DNA of 64,000 nucleotides from Sporosarcina sp. 6E9 (GTDB lineage: Bacteria; Bacillota; Bacilli; Bacillales_A; Planococcaceae). The notes under the pieces were generated by a model that did no database searches, was not told the origin of the DNA, and saw nothing but the letters and a program-made list of their open reading frames with translations. The translations under genes were made by a program, and so were the position numbers. Shown here in pieces: positions 63,801 to 64,000 of the stretch. Every line of letters starts with the position of its first letter. The first letter of the stretch is position 1. The stretch covers positions 2,101,874 through 2,165,873 of the forward strand of contig NZ_JAGEMN010000001.1 of assembly GCF_017921835.1 (NCBI RefSeq), in the 5' to 3' direction.

Positions 63801-64000
63801 GTTTGAAATCCAAGTTAGGTGTTACACCCCATGAAGTGAAACCTGACATTTGACCTGATAATGGGTTTGCGGATGTCGCTTTCTCGCCCGCGAACTCAAG
63901 TGTAACTGCGATGCCATCTTTAATTTGTTTCGCTAACAGATCACCATCTGTTTTCAACATGAATAATTGTGGAATTGTAATATCTGGCTCTGTCGCCATA
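60877..64000 (-). CDS. S8 protease with PA-type and Fn3-like regions and CWB2 repeats, C-terminal 1040 residues (cut by window edge)
   Basis: The frame is open to the window end, so the true start, the catalytic Asp and His are outside. Visible order (numbered from the edge): end of what looks like a PA insert (ITIPQLFMLKTDGDLLAKQI, about 7-30), the catalytic Ser92 (SGTSMAAPHVSGG), a C5a-peptidase-like Fn3 region (about 170-320), a segment with ISPNGDGANDEV and a FlgD-like Ig fold (about 380-480), Ig-like units (about 480-735) and three CWB2 repeats (about 737-1040). The PA plus Fn3 layout is closer to lactocepin/VpR-type proteases than to the bacillopeptidase F group next door. Its CWB2 repeats are also more diverged from the others. 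Confidence 0.92.
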   Translation of the reverse strand, partial: MATEPDITIPQLFMLKTDGDLLAKQIKDGIAVTLEFAGEKATSANPLSGQMSGFTSWGVTPNLDFKPEITAPGGNILSTFQNDQYGTMSGTSMAAPHVSGGSAIVLQRVDEDFDLEGKARVEMAKNILMNTSRLVEDKGLYNNHYGLGNPYSPRRQGAGLMQLHAALSTPVVVTEVESNLGKVALKEIGDNVTFTLKAENVSDKAVTYNVDGNVQTDFVIDQKHNELEAGGIFKDGTIEEGSPWLGEFPISFSTDEITIPANESVTFEVTLDLTDAVDWAYNEPIDTFFENGYFVEGFVKLTDPTDTYPELSVPYVGFKGDWNAAPVLDKLAYDGNDSFYEQAAMLFDCGDGYCYLGVDPLTGKRSTSKIAISPNGDGANDEVIPLLSFLRNAKLAEYNVLDANKNVVRKIKSENNIRKNYFDGGSGGALPYRLNPSVAWDGKIKNKPAADGQYYYEIATTIDLPGKEAQKVQIPVIVDTVAPVVTASLDGNKVTFGATDERSGIAYAELLVNGESVTATNGEESEHTFDKKLPSGTTISVVAEDYAGNTTEYLISGVNDNTPPVISPTTPGTGEVFNTNEVQVTGTVSDNSKVVEFKVNGQDVELVWNKEKGNYSYDTTVTFDEDGSHIISLYAKDVAGNEASLSNSRFVIIDTTAPGLEADAPAVVNSDTTKVNLVAHLTDNFDEISYYVDGSEAFAQDQSGYDMVAFDKEVTTEVSVEPGKNVFELKVIDIAGNTTIKEVEVYRESVSRVSGSDRFDTSVEVSKKGWESAETVVLARGDDYADALAGVPYAHKLNAPILLTGSKKVYDSTLDELKRLGTKKVVLLGGESAISKAVETQLAADFEVERVAGKNRFDTAAKIATKVSPEGTDKVVVVNGMNFPDALSVASHAAQEGLPILLTEAKKLSKETKEAVKNLNATKTYVIGGTSAVSQLVELALPNTTRLAGEDRFGTNIEVAKHFGVESNHVYAATGLTFADALSGAPLAAKNDSTIILVGHSVPKAASKFITDQDFERVTIFGGESAVSKKVSDELTKLVQ

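Noticed and set aside
1..64000. tRNA, rRNA, riboswitch or prophage attachment sites
   Set aside because: I looked for conserved arms, T-box or known aptamer cores and found none that I could support.

Overview
The window looks like chromosomal DNA of a low-GC Gram-positive of the order Bacillales, most likely a Planococcaceae-type organism close to Sporosarcina. The reasons are the gene content (Ywq-type tyrosine kinase system, LCP and Tag/Tar wall polymer enzymes, MurNAc recycling operon, WalR-type boxes, very large secreted subtilases with CWB2 repeats), strong AGGAGG-type ribosome binding sites and many GTG/TTG starts. The genus is an inference from style and content; no rRNA or tRNA is present.

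Layout. 1-4.6 kb: surface polysaccharide block. A divergent pair of units holds a Wzz-like adaptor, a tyrosine kinase, a PHP-type phosphatase and the start of a CapD-like membrane epimerase on the minus strand, and an SGNH-like protein plus an LCP ligase on the plus strand. 4.9-8.1 kb: a 40-aa membrane peptide behind a poly-G tract, a DUF3784 protein, the glutamate symporter gltS and a divergent LysR regulator. 8.4-12.8 kb: a complete MurNAc uptake and salvage cluster, murR-murQ-murP-mupG. 13-14 kb: a NERD-domain gene broken by one base. 14.9-21.7 kb: an SH3b-NlpC/P60 wall hydrolase behind tandem WalR-like boxes, a membrane-anchored trypsin-like protease, three related small secreted helical proteins, a TagA-like glycosyltransferase and a secreted PPC/Ig protein. 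22.4-26.8 kb: a wall teichoic acid operon with two CDP-alditol phosphotransferases, a cytidylyltransferase and an SDR reductase, apparently a split Bcs1-type CDP-ribitol synthase. 27-64 kb: five secreted subtilases (969, 1315, 2045, about 1715 and about 3614 aa, plus a truncated sixth at the window edge), interrupted by a secreted MBL hydrolase and its DUF3006 partner. All of these proteases except the first end in three CWB2 wall-binding repeats. The 3.6-thousand-residue one carries a PQQ-type beta-propeller and five ThuA/GATase-like Rossmann domains, a combination I do not know from any described protein.

The intergenic regions carry a second layer. Eight arrays of a short motif (roughly ATTGNGNGGACAT or ..GGAATTC/GGACTTC) always point the same way on the + strand, whatever the direction of the flanking genes. 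In most arrays the spacing follows a strict 21/31/21/30 (or 21/31/21/19) cycle, about two or three DNA turns. Seven copies of a separate leader-like element (core GCACTTAGTGGGCTT) introduce array segments. The arrays stay open in several frames and generate false ORFs, but I read them as non-coding DNA. Together the genes describe a cell heavily invested in building, remodelling and recycling its wall and in displaying large proteases on it.
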